DNA of 64,000 nt from Acholoe squamosa (GCA_949317995.1 OX439036.1:106247669-106311668), one strand, 5' to 3'; shown: positions 32,748 through 45,180, numbered from the stretch's first letter. A program made the numbers and translations. Notes: generated by a model not told the origin, from the sequence alone.

Positions 32748-33294
32748 TTTTTACATTCTGAAATTTCTATTTCTACAGGTTAAGCTTTTTCACATAAAAC
32801 ATACCAAAAAATGTTTGAATAAATGTTTCTGACACATATCAATTTTAAAACATTTTTGGCAGTGGGGAAAACGGGTTTACAAACATTTATTCTTGGCCAA
32901 ACCCTTTCCAAAGGGTCCAACATATATACATTTTATACATTTTTTTCTAATTGTGACTATTTTCATCTAAATTCATTGTCAATGTTCCCAACAAAAGGGA
33001 CAAATGCAGAAGTGGCGATGTTTAGTTCTAAATGCAATATTTACTAGTTTTACATGAAAAGTATACTTTGCTCTTGTAAGAAAACCCATGTACATGCGTA
33101 TCTATATCTTCTAGAGGAGGAGCATATCTATAATCTGAACATTGACAGTAATAAATCGATGTTGTTTGAACTTATATGTTAATGGTGTAGTTTTTATTTA
33201 GCATCGTTTCAACAATATGATTATGTAAGTAGATTCATGTATTGGTCCTTATGTTATGCTCTAAGCCATGGGGTGGTGCTTTTTTAACTTTTAT
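32748..33294. other. No gene seen
   Basis: AT-rich non-coding sequence; the start may be 3' flank copied along with the pseudogene. Confidence 0.4.
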
Positions 33295-33486
33295 ACACTG
33301 TAAAACTGAACCAGGGATCCTTGTCAAAGTAAACAATGAATCAGTGTAATTATACAGCAAGTGAACCAGTGTAATTCTCACAAGAAGCCCCAGGTGGCAG
33401 AACGGTGGTACAAGGAATCTCTGTGAAAATTACAAAGGTCACTGGCAACTTTGGCATTCCATCCTTAGCTTTTTTTTTTACAGTGT
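33295..33486. mobile_element. Short MITE, ends ACACTGTAAAA/TTTTACAGTGT
   Basis: An inverted pair of about 12-14 bases encloses about 170 bases of non-coding sequence. CACTGTAAA ends are common among invertebrate MITEs; superfamily not assigned. Confidence 0.6.
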
Positions 33487-33747
33487 ACAGTAAATGACAT
33501 CATGTTTTGAATTTGTTCCCTCTGCAAGGCAATTCGTAAAAACCGACGACCAGTATACCTGGTGGTGTGATTCAGTGAAGGATGTTCACCAGCCTGAGAA
33601 CCATTGGAATCACAAACTCAATATTACTCAATAACACTTTATTTTATTGAAAACCCTATATCTTGGCTTACTAGAAAGGTTCATTCAAGTCACCAACTCC
33701 TAACATGTCAGACTTTATTGCCCACGGCATAAAACCATAGTTTTTAC

Positions 33748-35226
33748 CCTCACGTACGTAACGTTTTCCAACAGATAGTCATAAAACCTATTAGATATCA
33801 TCCTATCTACATCATATTTCATGTCCATAATGTTATAACACATGTCTTTAAGTGTAGTAAAAATCAAATCCCTGTATCAAGACCTTTTTTTATTACACCT
33901 CATCGCCAAATATGAAGATTAGCGAAAGTTGTGAACATGTAGCTTAGCATTCCTAACTTTAACCTCATACATTTAAAAATGAGTAGACCTTCATGAAAAT
34001 CAATCTCTATTATCTAGAGTGACCCTACTTACAATTACTGTTACCCTTTTGCAACAATATAGCATGCAGACATTCTGATCCAGATCTGCATGGGTGTTTC
34101 TGAATATCAAAAAAACGTTACGTACGTGAGGAATTCAAATGATTTTTCACCTGAGCAATACTTTTAAACATTAACGATCATCTGCATCACTATTTCCTGT
34201 AAAGAATATGTTAGATTACCATTCCAAAGGCATATCTACACATTTTAGGCCACTCATTTGGTCATTTCCATTGCTTTGAAAAAAATCTCACATTTTCATA
34301 GCACTTCTCACTCTGAGGGCATGTTATGTCCTATGTAAATACAGACCAGGGTACCCCAAATACTCTTCCTTAACAAGGCCCATAAGTCTATTAATCATTG
34401 CAAAACAGATAAACAACATATACCATTGCTCTGGACCATCAAGTGCATTCTACTATGACTTGTCGCAAACACTCGAAAACGTTACGTACGTGAGGAATTC
34501 AATGGATTCTTTTTAAGTCCACGTGAACAATAATTTAAAACATCTCAGATCTTCTGTATCATAATTACTCATACAGAACAGGTTAACTTACTACTTTAAA
34601 GGCATATCTACACACTTTAGGCCCATTATTGGTCATTTCCCTCGCTTTGAAAAAAAAAAATCCCACATTTTTACGACACTTCTCTCTCAGAGTGCATTTC
34701 AAACCCTACCTGAATGCAGACCAAGGTACCCAAATACTCTTTTTCAACAAGGCACCTAAGTCTTTTGATAAATGCAAAACAGATACTCCAGATATACCAT
34801 CATTTAGAACCATCAAGTTCATTTTACTATGATTTTTTGTGAAAAATTGAAAACGTTACGTATGTGAGGATTTCGACAGAACTTTCCAAGCCATCCCCAC
34901 TGTGGCCTTACTATGCAGACTTTGGCCCTGATTTTTGTTTCAAACATTCAGTTTCTATACATCCTAAACTAGAATAGACAATAGATAAAGATTTTCTCAT
35001 TCAATTAGCCTATAAACATGTAAAAGTGAACCTCACGTACGTAACACTGTCTGGAGTTGAATTTTGGTTTATGAGATCTAGCTCGTATCTGCGGCAAGCC
35101 AGTACTTTTATCTAATTTCCATCAAAACCCCCCTAGGAACCCTGCTTATCACAGTTAATAAGAACAGTGAGGGTACTTTGTTATTATGGTAGTTTTAGAC
35201 CTAAAAAAAGTGTTACGTACGTGAGG
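33748..35226. mobile_element. Composite repeat built on CCTCACGTACGTAAC
   Basis: The left end CCTCACGTACGTAACGTTTT is mirrored by GTTACGTACGTGAGG at 35212-35226. The same 15-17 base word also lies inside, at about 34120, 34482 and 34853 in one orientation and at about 35035 in the other. Between the first inner copies a 365 bp unit is directly repeated (AAAGGCATATCTACACA, GGTCATTTCC, TTGAAAA). It looks like several copies of one short TIR element joined end to end. Confidence 0.75.
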
Positions 35227-35819
35227 ATGCTCACAGTTCAATATTATAAGGCATGTGTGAAAGAAAGTTGAGGTAGTGACAAAGCCAAGTGATTTTTGAT
35301 AGATAGCTATGACCCAACACCAAATGAAAAATAGGTTTATGACAGTCTAGTACTGTCTAGCTTAATAATATATAGATGGGAATGATGTTTAATTGGACAA
35401 AAAAGGGCTTTTTTAGTGTATCGCCCAACTTCGAGCTTCCGTAACTTATCAAATTATAGGCCGATATACATAGATTTGCCCTCTGCTTGATTCTCAAGAT
35501 GTATTTTATCAAATGTGACTAGAATAAGGAAGGATGGAGGTCTACATTTCTCACTGTAACTCCTCAAATCCAAAAAGTCCATAAAATAGGCCCAAACATC
35601 GCTCAGTGAATCTGCCCTGGTATGGTCGTCGTTTTTTTGTTTTTTTTTTATAAATCGCCCTCCTGATGTAAGGCACACCCATAGTATACTCTAAATTGGG
35701 AGATATAGGGCTCAACTGGGACTTACTTTAACGAAGTTTGCTACTAATAATGTAATTTTATCTAACCTATAACTATAGTACATAAGGTCACCTCGGCACC
35801 AGGAGGCTGTTGCTCATAT
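35227..35819. other. No gene seen
   Basis: Non-coding sequence between two repeat elements. Confidence 0.4.
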
Positions 35820-36425
35820 GTTTAAGAGAGCACTACCCTGTCATGTAAAAAGGTTACGCTCTGCTTCAAAATCAACTTATACTCACGACATTAGACTGAA
35901 AGGCCAACTGCCTTGTTTAAAAATAGTGTGCATTACACAAGCAGGTACCTTACTGTGTGACTCTCTTCTAAGTGCTCATGTTTTTACATCACCTTCATTG
36001 AAAGGTACTTGTATACCTGACTGACAAAAAAAGAGATTGCTGCAGGCGAGGCACTTCATACATAAAACTACCTTTTCCCCAATGTACAACACCCTCCAGA
36101 TTCTGCAAGGCACAGCCGCACCTTATAATGTACAGTAATAGGGAAACAGGAGGATATTGCTCTTATGGGAAAAGGTAGTTTTGCCTGAGAACTGCCTCAC
36201 CTGCAGCAGTACCTATCTTTGTAGACCTAACTTTTTTTGTGTTGCACACAAGTGGTCAACACAAAAGCACTTGAAAGAGTGTGTGACAAAAGTAGGTATC
36301 CCATAATGCAGCACACACTACTTTTAAGCAAGGCAGCTGCCTTTTCAGACTTCTTGTTTTAAGAAGTTGAATGATGAAGCAGAGTTTAACTTCTTTGGAA
36401 CAGAGGGCACCTACTCCCAGCTCTA
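35820..36425. mobile_element. Foldback element, arms about 300 bp
   Basis: The left arm (CTCTGCTTCAAAATCAACTT, ACTGCCTTGTTTAAAAATAG, AAACTACCTTTTCCCC) is mirrored with substitutions by the right arm. The loop is about 40 bases near 36110. The open frame 35818-36024 is inside the arm and not a gene. Confidence 0.75.
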
Positions 36426-36735
36426 TTTAGCATATATAAGCAATACCCTCCAGGTTTAATGATAAATTTCCCGTGATTTGTAATCACCCCCTATCTGCTA
36501 TGTAAACTCTAATATATTTATCATGTGATATGCATTGATTCTGGAACTTATGATAACATGACTTGTGGTAGCCTTATCTTGTCATATGCTCAATAATCAT
36601 CACTGTCAATACTGACCACATGATGTGTATATAACACAGGGACATACATGTGTGCTACTAGTTGTTGCTGTTGGATGGAAAACTAAAGGTAGGTTTATAA
36701 TGGCTATTAGCTTTTATAAATTTTATTTTAGTACT

Positions 36736-36906
36736 TGCATATCGTCGCCTCAGTGGAACAAGGTTGCAGCTGCATATTTCAAGTTTTGCAGGAGGGGCAA
36801 ACAAAGTGTTACAATTACTTGAGCACCAAGTGGACACAACCTTATTGCACTGGGGCCTGTACGCATTGTCAGTTACAACTTTGTTGCACTGAGGCGACGA
36901 TATACG
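36736..36906. mobile_element. Short inverted-repeat element
   Basis: CATATCGTCGCCTCAGTGGA on the left is mirrored by CACTGAGGCGACGATATAC on the right, with further matches (AACAAGGTTGCAGCTG against CAGTTACAACTTTGTTG). Arms about 35 bases, no coding capacity. Confidence 0.75.
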
Positions 36907-37418
36907 CCATGGCCTGTAAACTATTTGAGTGGTTAGTTGCAGCTCATGAGATCAGCCAGAGGTTTGGATGCAGCGTATAACTTATAAGCAGAGTTTCTAG
37001 ACTATTTAACAGTAGTAACCTATCAGAACTATGCCTCCAGAATAGCTGTATATACATAGCTGATTTATCAGTTTTATATTAGGGCCGACACACCCACCTC
37101 CTCAGGGCAGGCTCTACCCTTATCATCACAACAAGCTGACCTATAAGGTCGTGTGTCCATAGGGCAAGAGAATTTGTAACAACGAAATCCGCCTCATTTC
37201 TTGTCCCCATTTCGAACAATGATATCTATCATTTTTGGTTTTTGTCATAGGGAATGGACTAAAAAGGTGGTTTTGTTGTCAGAAATTTTTTTGGTACCAA
37301 TTCTATAATGAGTCTATGATGAAGTTTGATTACAATTCAGGCTGTATTTAGGTTAACACTCTTAGCGAAACGATATGACAAAACCTCTGATTTAACACTC
37401 TGCTCTATAAGAGTAGGC

Positions 37419-37420
<2 letters not shown>
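36907..37420. other. No gene seen
   Basis: Non-coding; followed by a (CA)n(TA)n microsatellite at about 37421-37458. Confidence 0.45.
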
Positions 37421-37458
<38 letters not shown>

Positions 37459-37462
37459 TAAG

Positions 37463-37582
37463 CTAATAGATCATGGCATTTGGAGCCCTAGGGCCTTACA
37501 TGCTGGATATACCCGAGCCGCGTAGCGGCGAGGGTATATCCAGCATGTTAGGCCCGTGGGCTCCAAATACCATGACCTAATA
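37463..37582. repeat. Hairpin palindrome, arms about 50 bp
   Basis: CTAATAGATCATGGCATTTG ... TGCTGGATATACCC on the left is mirrored with few mismatches around a GCGTAGCGGC centre. The outermost TAATAG word repeats on both sides. A young hairpin similar in kind to 17481-17578 but unrelated in sequence. Confidence 0.85.
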
Positions 37583-38200
37583 GGTTTGTACCACGATTTC
37601 CTCCATTTTGTATTAATTTCTTACCTGATATCCACAGAATATAGCCACGCGAAGGCATTTTGTAAGTGCAAGCGATACAGCCCTTTGCCGCTCTGCGCGA
37701 AGCCATTGTTTTTGTTCCTTGCCGGGAGAGGTACCGCTGTGTATACAGTCACTTTTCGTATCGAATCCAACCATGACAAGTCTTCAAATTAAAACATACA
37801 TATCCTTAGACATTCTAGATGATCCCTCCATACGTATAAAATAAAGAAGAATCCATTGATTTTCCAAAACGGTCCGAAATTTTCGGCGTTTTTCTCGTAC
37901 GGCGAGCGGATGACCTATATCTACATCCAGGCCACTGACACACTTTTGCCGGACAAGGAGGCGGGTGGGAATGGCCGGACCGCGACTCGCTTAGGATGGA
38001 AAAATCAATGGATTCTTATTTATATCGAGGAAAATGGAGAAAATTAGCACGCATTACTCGTCTATGGATCGAATACTTCTTGGGATTTTAATATTATAAC
38101 ATGACAAGCTTGGAATCAAGACAAAAACTGACTGGAAACATAGCACTAGGACCTCAGGTTAGAACTTATTTATTTTCGCATAGAGTTTCATCACCGTTCA

Positions 38201-38275
38201 GTGGGGCGCTATGGCTAAGGCCTTCGCCTACCTCCACTGCGGCCGGGGTTCAATTCTCCTACGAATTGGGACGAT
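38201..38275 (+). mobile_element. tRNA-derived SINE head
   Basis: GCGCTATGGCTAAGGCC (A-box-like) and CGGGGTTCAATTCTCC (B-box-like) lie at tRNA spacing, with CTTCGCCTACC between. It does not fold as a clean tRNA, so it is read as a SINE rather than a working tRNA gene. Confidence 0.55.
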
Positions 38276-38461
38276 TTTTCACATTGAAATGATGGCCAGA
38301 TTGAATTTGTATGTCTGCCACACATTTCCCAAAATATTCTAAGTCCAACTTGACCTCGAAAAAGTATATACCAAAAATTTCAAAAATGCACATGTGTGGT
38401 ATATGCAGAATAATGCACGGCTAAACTGCATATAAAACCACCGGAAGTGCCAGAATCGTGG

Positions 38462-38463
<2 letters not shown>

Positions 38464-38515
<52 letters not shown>
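38464..38515. repeat. (TA)n microsatellite
   Basis: Uninterrupted TA dinucleotides, about 50 bases. Confidence 0.95.
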
Positions 38516-38523
<8 letters not shown>

Positions 38524-38811
38524 AAATAGGCTATTTTCATGGAAATGCTATTTCTGACACCAATTGAAACGAAATCCCTTGGGACGGAGGATGTCATGCA
38601 TCAAATCCCAAGAAATATCTAAGACTTTCTGACAAAAGTGCTAATTATTCAATAACTAGACATAGCTTAGGATCCATATTTACAGGGTAGCTAGATATAC
38701 ATGTATACTAATGGTTGCTGAAGTTTAGAAGGGAAACTCCTATTCTAAGGGGTAGTTTTAGGCGCCGAAGTGGCGAGCGAAAATAGCGTTTCCGCGGAAA
38801 TAGCCTATTTC
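38524..38811. mobile_element. MITE, TIRs about 33 bp
   Basis: AAATAGGCTATTTTCATGGA on the left is mirrored by TCCGCGGAAATAGCCTATTT on the right. The interior is about 220 bases of non-coding sequence. The (TA)n tract lies at its left border. Confidence 0.75.
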
Positions 38812-38859
38812 ACTACATCCCAGCAAATTGTCGTGACTCCTCGTCAACCTGTGTGAAGT

Positions 38860-39545
38860 GGCTCACACATGTCGCTAGATGGAACACAATGTCGCTATAG
38901 CACAAGATCACCAGGAATAGCAATGTTGGTGATCACATGGCTTCACCTCAGATGGCGCGAATGGTGATCACTCAGACTCACCAGGGATGGTGACGTGGGT
39001 GATCACTCACCTCGCTAGATGATACACGCACCTCATCATAGCGCATGTTCACCAGGGATAGCGAGGATCATGATCACTCATCCTCACCAGGGTTGGCGAC
39101 ATGAGTGATCACTCATCCTCACCAGGGATGGCAACATGAGTGATCACTCACTTCGCTAGATGAGACGCACACCACATCATAACGAACATTCACCATGGAT
39201 GTCAAGGATTGTGATCACTCACCTCGCTAGATAAAACACGTACCTTGTGATAGCACAGGTTCACCACAGATAGTGAGGATCTTGATCACCCACACTCACC
39301 AGGGATGGCGACACGAGTGATGACTCACCTCTCTAGATGAAACGCACACCATGCCATAGCGCATGTTCACCATGGTTGGCGAGGATCGTGATGACTTACA
39401 CTCACCAGGGATGGCAAGGCAGTTGATCACTCACCTCGCTAGATGAAACGCCCACCACATCATAGCGCAGGTTCACCATGGATGGCGAGAGTGGTGATCA
39501 CTCAGACTCACCAGTGATGGCGATGCTGGTGATCACTCACCTTGT
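38860..39545. repeat. Satellite 1, unit about 60-110 bp
   Basis: Tandem, mixed-order units: GTGATCACTCACCTCGCTAG, ATGAAACGCACACC, CATAGCGCATGTTCACCA and GGGATGGCGA. Higher-order mixing of two subunits suggests repeated unequal exchange. No coding. Confidence 0.85.
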
Positions 39546-39889
39546 TAGATGAAAAGCTCATGATCATCGACATTGGTAATCATGCAGCCTCACAAGGCTG
39601 TTGCCATATGTATCTTCCCTCTAACAGACAAGGTGTTCATGTAGATATTTCCCTATGTATTTTTCCTGTAACCAGAGAAAAGGTGTTTATGGATAGTTGC
39701 TTTCATTTTAGAGATAGCTCTATCTAAATTCAATTGATATTCTCTCTATTTAATCTTGTTTGATTCAACTCTGAAGTATTACATGGAAATCAGTGTGAAA
39801 CAAAGCACATTTGATACGTATGGGACTTATACTTCATGCCCACACTTCCTAAATAGGCTACATGTTGACAGTGGTGCTGTCTCAACAAC

Positions 39890-40520
39890 TTTGGCAATGG
39901 TGGTGATAAGTTGCCACTGTGAGTGAGAGTGAGTGACAGATGATGCAATCCTCAGAGAGCATTGACTTGGAGTGACACAAATTCACGCATTGAGTGAGAC
40001 CAATGTTGGCAATGGTGTTGATAAGTCACCATTTTGTGTGAGAGTTGATAACAGTGGCACACACTCACACAGCGAGTGACATCCATGTCAGCGAGTCGCC
40101 ATTTTGAGAGAAGATTAACTAGGAGTGACACAAACTCATGCAGTGAGTGAGACCCATGTGGCAATGCAGGTGAAAAGTTGCCATTCTGAATGAGAGTTGA
40201 CAGACAGTGGCACATATTGACGGAGTGAGTGAGATCCATGTTGGCAATGGTGGTGATAAGCTGCCATTCTGAGTGAGAGTTGACTGGGAGTGGCGCATAA
40301 TCATGCAGGGAGTGAGATCCATATTAGCGATGTTGGTGATAAGTCCCCATTCTGAGTGAGGGATGACAAGGGGTAGCACATACTCACGCAGTGAGTGAGA
40401 TCATGTTGGTGACTGTTGTGATAAATCATAATGCCATGTGAGACTGACACACAGTGGCGAAAGATGACGCAGTGAGTTATCACTCAGAAAGGAGTCACCA
40501 TTGATGACCAATCATGGCGA
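39890..40520. repeat. Satellite 2, unit about 90 bp
   Basis: The unit contains GTGAGATCCATGTTGGCAAT, GGTGATAAGTTGCCATTCTG and AGTGAGAGTTGAC, then CAGTGGCACA. About six to seven diverged copies. The unit (90 bp, a multiple of three) keeps the minus strand open in places, giving false His/Cys-rich frames. A (TA)n tract follows at about 40542-40595. Confidence 0.85.
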
Positions 40521-41020
40521 CAGATAACGACAATTTGCTGGGATATATATATATATATATATAAATATGTATATATATATAAATATATATATATATTAGG
40601 GGAATCCCAAAATTTAAAGAAATAAATCACTATTTCCAATTTTCTTTGAAAGTTTTGGCTGCATTGAAACCCCAAAATCACCCTGATGAGCATAAAATAA
40701 CTGACCAAAAAAGAAAACAATATAATTTTTCCTTTAAGCCCAGTTGGGAATTTTATTTCATGTATTATGTGTAGCAGCAGAGGTGTTACTGTGTTTGTTG
40801 TCATTCCTGGTCATCAAACTTAAAATTATATATTTTAGGCTAATTGAAAGAAATTGTCATTCCCATATAAAAGTATATGTTCTCTTCTGGCATTCCCCTG
40901 CTCAAAAAATCACTTCCCTTCAATAGGTATTAAGAGAGATTTAGAAAAAATTAACACTTTGTGTTTCCTAACTGATCTTAGTGTAGCTGTTCCCCTCATG
41001 TTTTCTTTTTCTACTTCCAG

Positions 41021-42607
41021 AACACTTCCTAAAGTGACAACTAAATACTGCTACAGGGAGAGACTTTGGAAAGCATGACATTTGGCACAGGTGTCCATTC
41101 CTCCTCAGGAGCATCATGCTTGACATCAACATCATCGTCTACCATAATTCATCATAATTCTCGACGCTCGGGTGATAATGATGATGACGACAACTGCTGT
41201 ACACCCATCTTTGCTCTCCTTGCTCTCCTTATTTGTCCTTGTTACCATAGTTACAAGCAGAGACTGGTGGCAGTCTGGCTATGGATGGTTATTATTTCTG
41301 TCAGTGTTGGATGTTCGGTAAAATTTGTGGCCTTCAGGCAGCAGACCTATGATACATCTCCCTATGATGTCCGTGTGGTTACTCATCCCGGATATGGCAT
41401 CTTCTGTCAAGCAGCGTGGTTTCAGTCAAATGAGCCTTTCTATATAACAACCTTTCCTGACTATCCCCATGTTGACAAAACAGCTGTTACGCCATATAAA
41501 ACTGATGTTAGTCAATATCTGTGGAATAATGGGTATGTTTACTGGGGCTTTTATCTACTGCCGGGTAGCATTGTCAAGGTCATTCCATGCGGAAACTCAA
41601 AGGGAATACGTCAATATTTCCTAAAAGGAAAGAAGATGCTTCAGGATTGGGTCAATAAAGGATATGGTGGCTATATTAAGTATGACTACATATTCAGTAG
41701 TTGTGGCCGCACATTTACATATACAATCAACCAGCAGGATGACTACTATTTCTATTATACTACATCATTTGCGACAATAGTTGATATTAAGTTTGACATT
41801 AACCATACAAATTATGATTACATGGAAAAACAACAAACCATAAAATGTGGTGGAAATGTAGACATATCATGTGTTGTAGATGTCACACTAGAGGCAAAAC
41901 CAACACTTGTTTACAGCGCAAATTATACAAACAATTTTAGGACCACCTTGTCTGTGGACTGTGATGCTAGATTATCAATGTACATTGTTTTATTTGGCCT
42001 TGCTCCATTGCTCTTCGGGATTTTGCTTACCATCATCATAGGTGCAAGATATCGTCACAAATCTTCAACCTCAAATCAAAGTAGGACCCGAGGTCAAACA
42101 ACAAATCAAGGTCGGAGAAGTCAAGGTCAAAGAGCTAGATCAAATCAAGGTCAAGCAACCCAAAGTCAGAGGCCAAGGTCAAGTCAAGGTCACAGACTGA
42201 GGAATCCTTTCAATGACCTTCCTCCAAAATATGAGGAGCTCGTTGATGAAACGCCTCCGCCACCTTACACTCCTGGTGATATTAATCATATCTAACAGCT
42301 GTTGCATCATATTGTGATAATCTGTTATGATTATACCAAGGTAGTGGATGTTCATTGGGTGCTGCCATTGTTGAAGGTGGGTTCCACCTGCTCTGCAAGG
42401 GGCTCACAGTGAATAGTTTGGATTATTCCATTGCTCGATAATCAATCCCGCTAAGTCAGTATATGTGATATTCATGAACTAATGCCAGGTGGCAGTACAT
42501 ATGTCATAGAAATGTATAGATGTAAACTAGAGGTCAGAGAAACAGAAACTTCTGTAAATATTTTCCTGATGCTGAATTTGATTTTGTGGATGGAAAGGGC
42601 AAATAAA
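41021..42607 (+). CDS. Two-pass membrane protein with C-terminal PPxY motifs (coding 41075-42292, stop to 42295)
   Basis: The 406 residues begin at the ATG at 41075. A strong splice acceptor (CTACTTCCAG) ends at 41020, so a 5' untranslated exon lies upstream. An in-frame TAA at 42293-42295 and AATAAA at 42602-42607 close the gene. An acidic, Ser-rich N-terminus is followed by hydrophobic segments at about 41-57 and 64-87. A Tyr- and Cys-containing extracellular part of about 210 residues has two N-glycosylation sites (NHT, NYT); then a membrane span at about 301-324. The tail is QGQ/RSNQ-rich and ends with PPKY and PPPPY. PPxY motifs bind WW domains, for example of NEDD4-family ubiquitin ligases. 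The outer part may relate to the APD1-4 middle domain, but I hold this loosely. Looks intact and probably single-exon in its coding part. Confidence 0.75.
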
Positions 42608-45180
42608 AATTGAATTAGACAAGCTCACCACTGTGTTGCTAGGCAAATATGTACAAATTATGATAGATATTGGTGAGTTAGCATATATATGTATGCAAAC
42701 ATTGTATCAAAAGCAACAGTTCATTGACATGTAATTAGGTGCTTTTTCAGCCATGGGCCTACAGGTTCAGAAATTTCCCTAGTACCCAACAGGAATTGAG
42801 GGCATAATGTTACATATATTCACAGGCCATGTCACTTTTTCCCCAAGTTCCTGGAGAAAAGTTCACTGGAACTCCACTAGATGAGAGTTTGAGATCTCCA
42901 TTCACTGTTTCCAAATATCTGTAAAGGAGAGACAGGTAAACTGTTACACCCCTCATGTGTAAGGGTCGAAACAGAAGATGATTGACTGGTAACTTCTCAG
43001 GAATGGCCTGTCTGTATCATGTCACCAATATAGAGGCAGGTCGCCAGCCAACAGAAACCTATCGGCCGGCACCTAATGTTGTAGGCCTATAGATAGATTG
43101 ATTCACATCATTTAAAGAGTATTATTTAGGTATTGGTATACTTTTCTCAATTACCCAACCATAAGTATATAAATATGAAGACGCGACTCACTTTTACCCA
43201 AAGACGTATCTTTAAAATTTGGAAAAGTTCTGTTATGCTTGGGTGAAAAAACGTTTTTGAAAAACTTTTTTCTTACATTGAAAAACGTTTTAAACATGTT
43301 CTAGTGTTCTTTAAACATTTGATACTCCAAAATTAAAGACAACGTTTGCAAAAACAAAAAAATCAGATTAGTGAAAATTCGCCCAACCAACGGTAGTGGA
43401 ACCAACGCTAAACAAGAATTTCCATTTTCTCCTTTACTCATCCTACCCAGCCAGCACGTCCACATGGGCCCCAGATTGGATTCCTCCGGGCCTTCTGGGC
43501 TTGCCCAGATGGGTTAAAGTTACTAATGTCAGGGCAGCAAGCTAGGGCCCACATGGGCTAGCTCAGGAAGCTGATTTCGCTGTATGATCAGAAGGTTGAT
43601 GGATCTAGTCCGAGCAGATGATGGCCACTATTATACTTGAAAATTAAAGAAATGAAAACACAAAAAATATGAAAAATCATTTTGTTCCATTCTTTTTAAA
43701 TTGCGTATACCTGTCATGGCTGTCTATGCCAAGGTAGCAGATTGACCTATGGGGTCTGCCATTGCTTAAACTGATTAACAGCAGTAATCCCTAATAACAT
43801 CTATCAGATGGGTACCAACTGTCCCCTGAGAGGATCACAGAACATAATGTACAGGTAGGTGTATACCGATGTTGCGGGATGTCCAATGGGCACATCAATT
43901 GCTGGAGCTGGTTACTGATAGGAATTCCACAATGAATAGGGGGAATTATTTCATTGGTTGATAATTCATCCCCCTATCTTGGATATGATCCTAATTTCAC
44001 AATGCAGAGGCCAACAATATTCAGTATTTATAGCTATTAATCAATACATAACTCAGAACGAGTAGGGTTTTGCTGGTTGTAATTAACAAGCGGTGCAACT
44101 ATTCAAGTTGTACCAGAAGTACCCTGTATAGGACTAGATCACAACCTAATCTTTCAGAGAAATTGTAATGACTCCATAGCGTACAGTGTATCACACCCTG
44201 TGCACAATAGTTAGAGCCCACTTGGTACAAATGTTCTATGCGATGAAAGGTAGTAATGAGGTGCAGTGGCTGTGAAATGCCCTTCAGGACTATGTGTGAT
44301 TAGGTTTTCCTCTCAGTATGTAATAGTGGGCAGTATCCTATACAATGTCATAATAAACAGATAAGGAGCAGAGACAGTTCAAAGACTCAATTGTGAAGAG
44401 CTTTGGGACAACACTTGCTATGCAAGTTGATCAAGGCTTAGGAAAAAGATACCTATCTGTAAAGATTTAAAAGTTACCCTATATACAACCAAACTGGGTG
44501 CAGTCTGTTCGAATCTGATTTAGCCTTAGAAACAAAAGAAAAGAATAAGCCTGGCAGTGGAGGGTCTAGTCCTTATCATTGTTGGTCTTAGTATTGCATA
44601 GAGTGATCCAAGTTCAGATACACTAATGTGATATAATCCACATAGTAGTGGCCAGTCACCCACATGGGGTTGATAAAAAAGATAAATACTTGAATGATTC
44701 CAGTTCTAATGTCCTAAAGCAGACAACAGTATACAAGGGAACTCTGGTCGCTAAGGAAATGACAAAGTGTCAAGTTGAAAAGGCAATGTACTAGAAAAAG
44801 TGACCTTATTGCTGATTTCCTTTCTAGTATTGGGATAAGAAAATAAAGCATCAAGGATGTGATGTCAATTTTGGATATCTGTTATGCTTTTGCTAGTGTC
44901 TACTCCTGCAAAATAGAACATTTTAAAATAAACAAATTAGGCATGTACTTTAGAAAATTATTCTAAAACATTATACAAAAGCCAAATCCACTTTAGTCAG
45001 TTAAGAAATAAAAGGATCTGTACAGTTCTATTTATAGTAAATTGCCTAGCCAAGGGGGAGCATCTATATATGTGAACAATAATCCAGCCCTGCTTCGCTC
45101 CCCTCTCACATACACAATACCTTACTGGGTTGCACTTGAGAACTGTGTTACGGGTCTATTACATCCATTCTTATCAAACA
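42608..45180. other. No gene seen; diverged internal repeat
   Basis: Non-coding. The stretch around 42340-42470 (AAGGTAGTGGATGTTCATTG, ATTATTCCATTGCTCGATAA) is loosely echoed at about 43730-43980 (CCAAGGTAGCAGATTGACC, ATTATTTCATTGGTTGATAA), suggesting an old repeat. Confidence 0.4.
43555..43615 (+). mobile_element. tRNA-like remnant (SINE head or tRNA pseudogene)
   Basis: GGGCTAGCTCAGG matches a pol III A box, and TGATCAGAAGGTTGATGGAT followed by CTAGTCC matches the anticodon arm and a worn B box of a tRNA. Arms do not pair fully, so it is not a working tRNA. Confidence 0.5.

Noticed and set aside
39952-40483. Minus-strand His/Cys-rich frames resembling zinc-finger repeats
   Set aside because: The 90 bp satellite unit keeps the frame open; spacing of Cys and His does not fit C2H2 fingers.
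38860-40520. CRISPR-like spacing of repeats
   Set aside because: The units have no unique spacers of constant length and no cas genes are present; these are eukaryotic satellites.
38201-43615. Functional tRNA genes at 38201 and 43555
   Set aside because: A and B boxes are recognisable but the cloverleaf arms do not pair; read as SINE heads or tRNA remnants.
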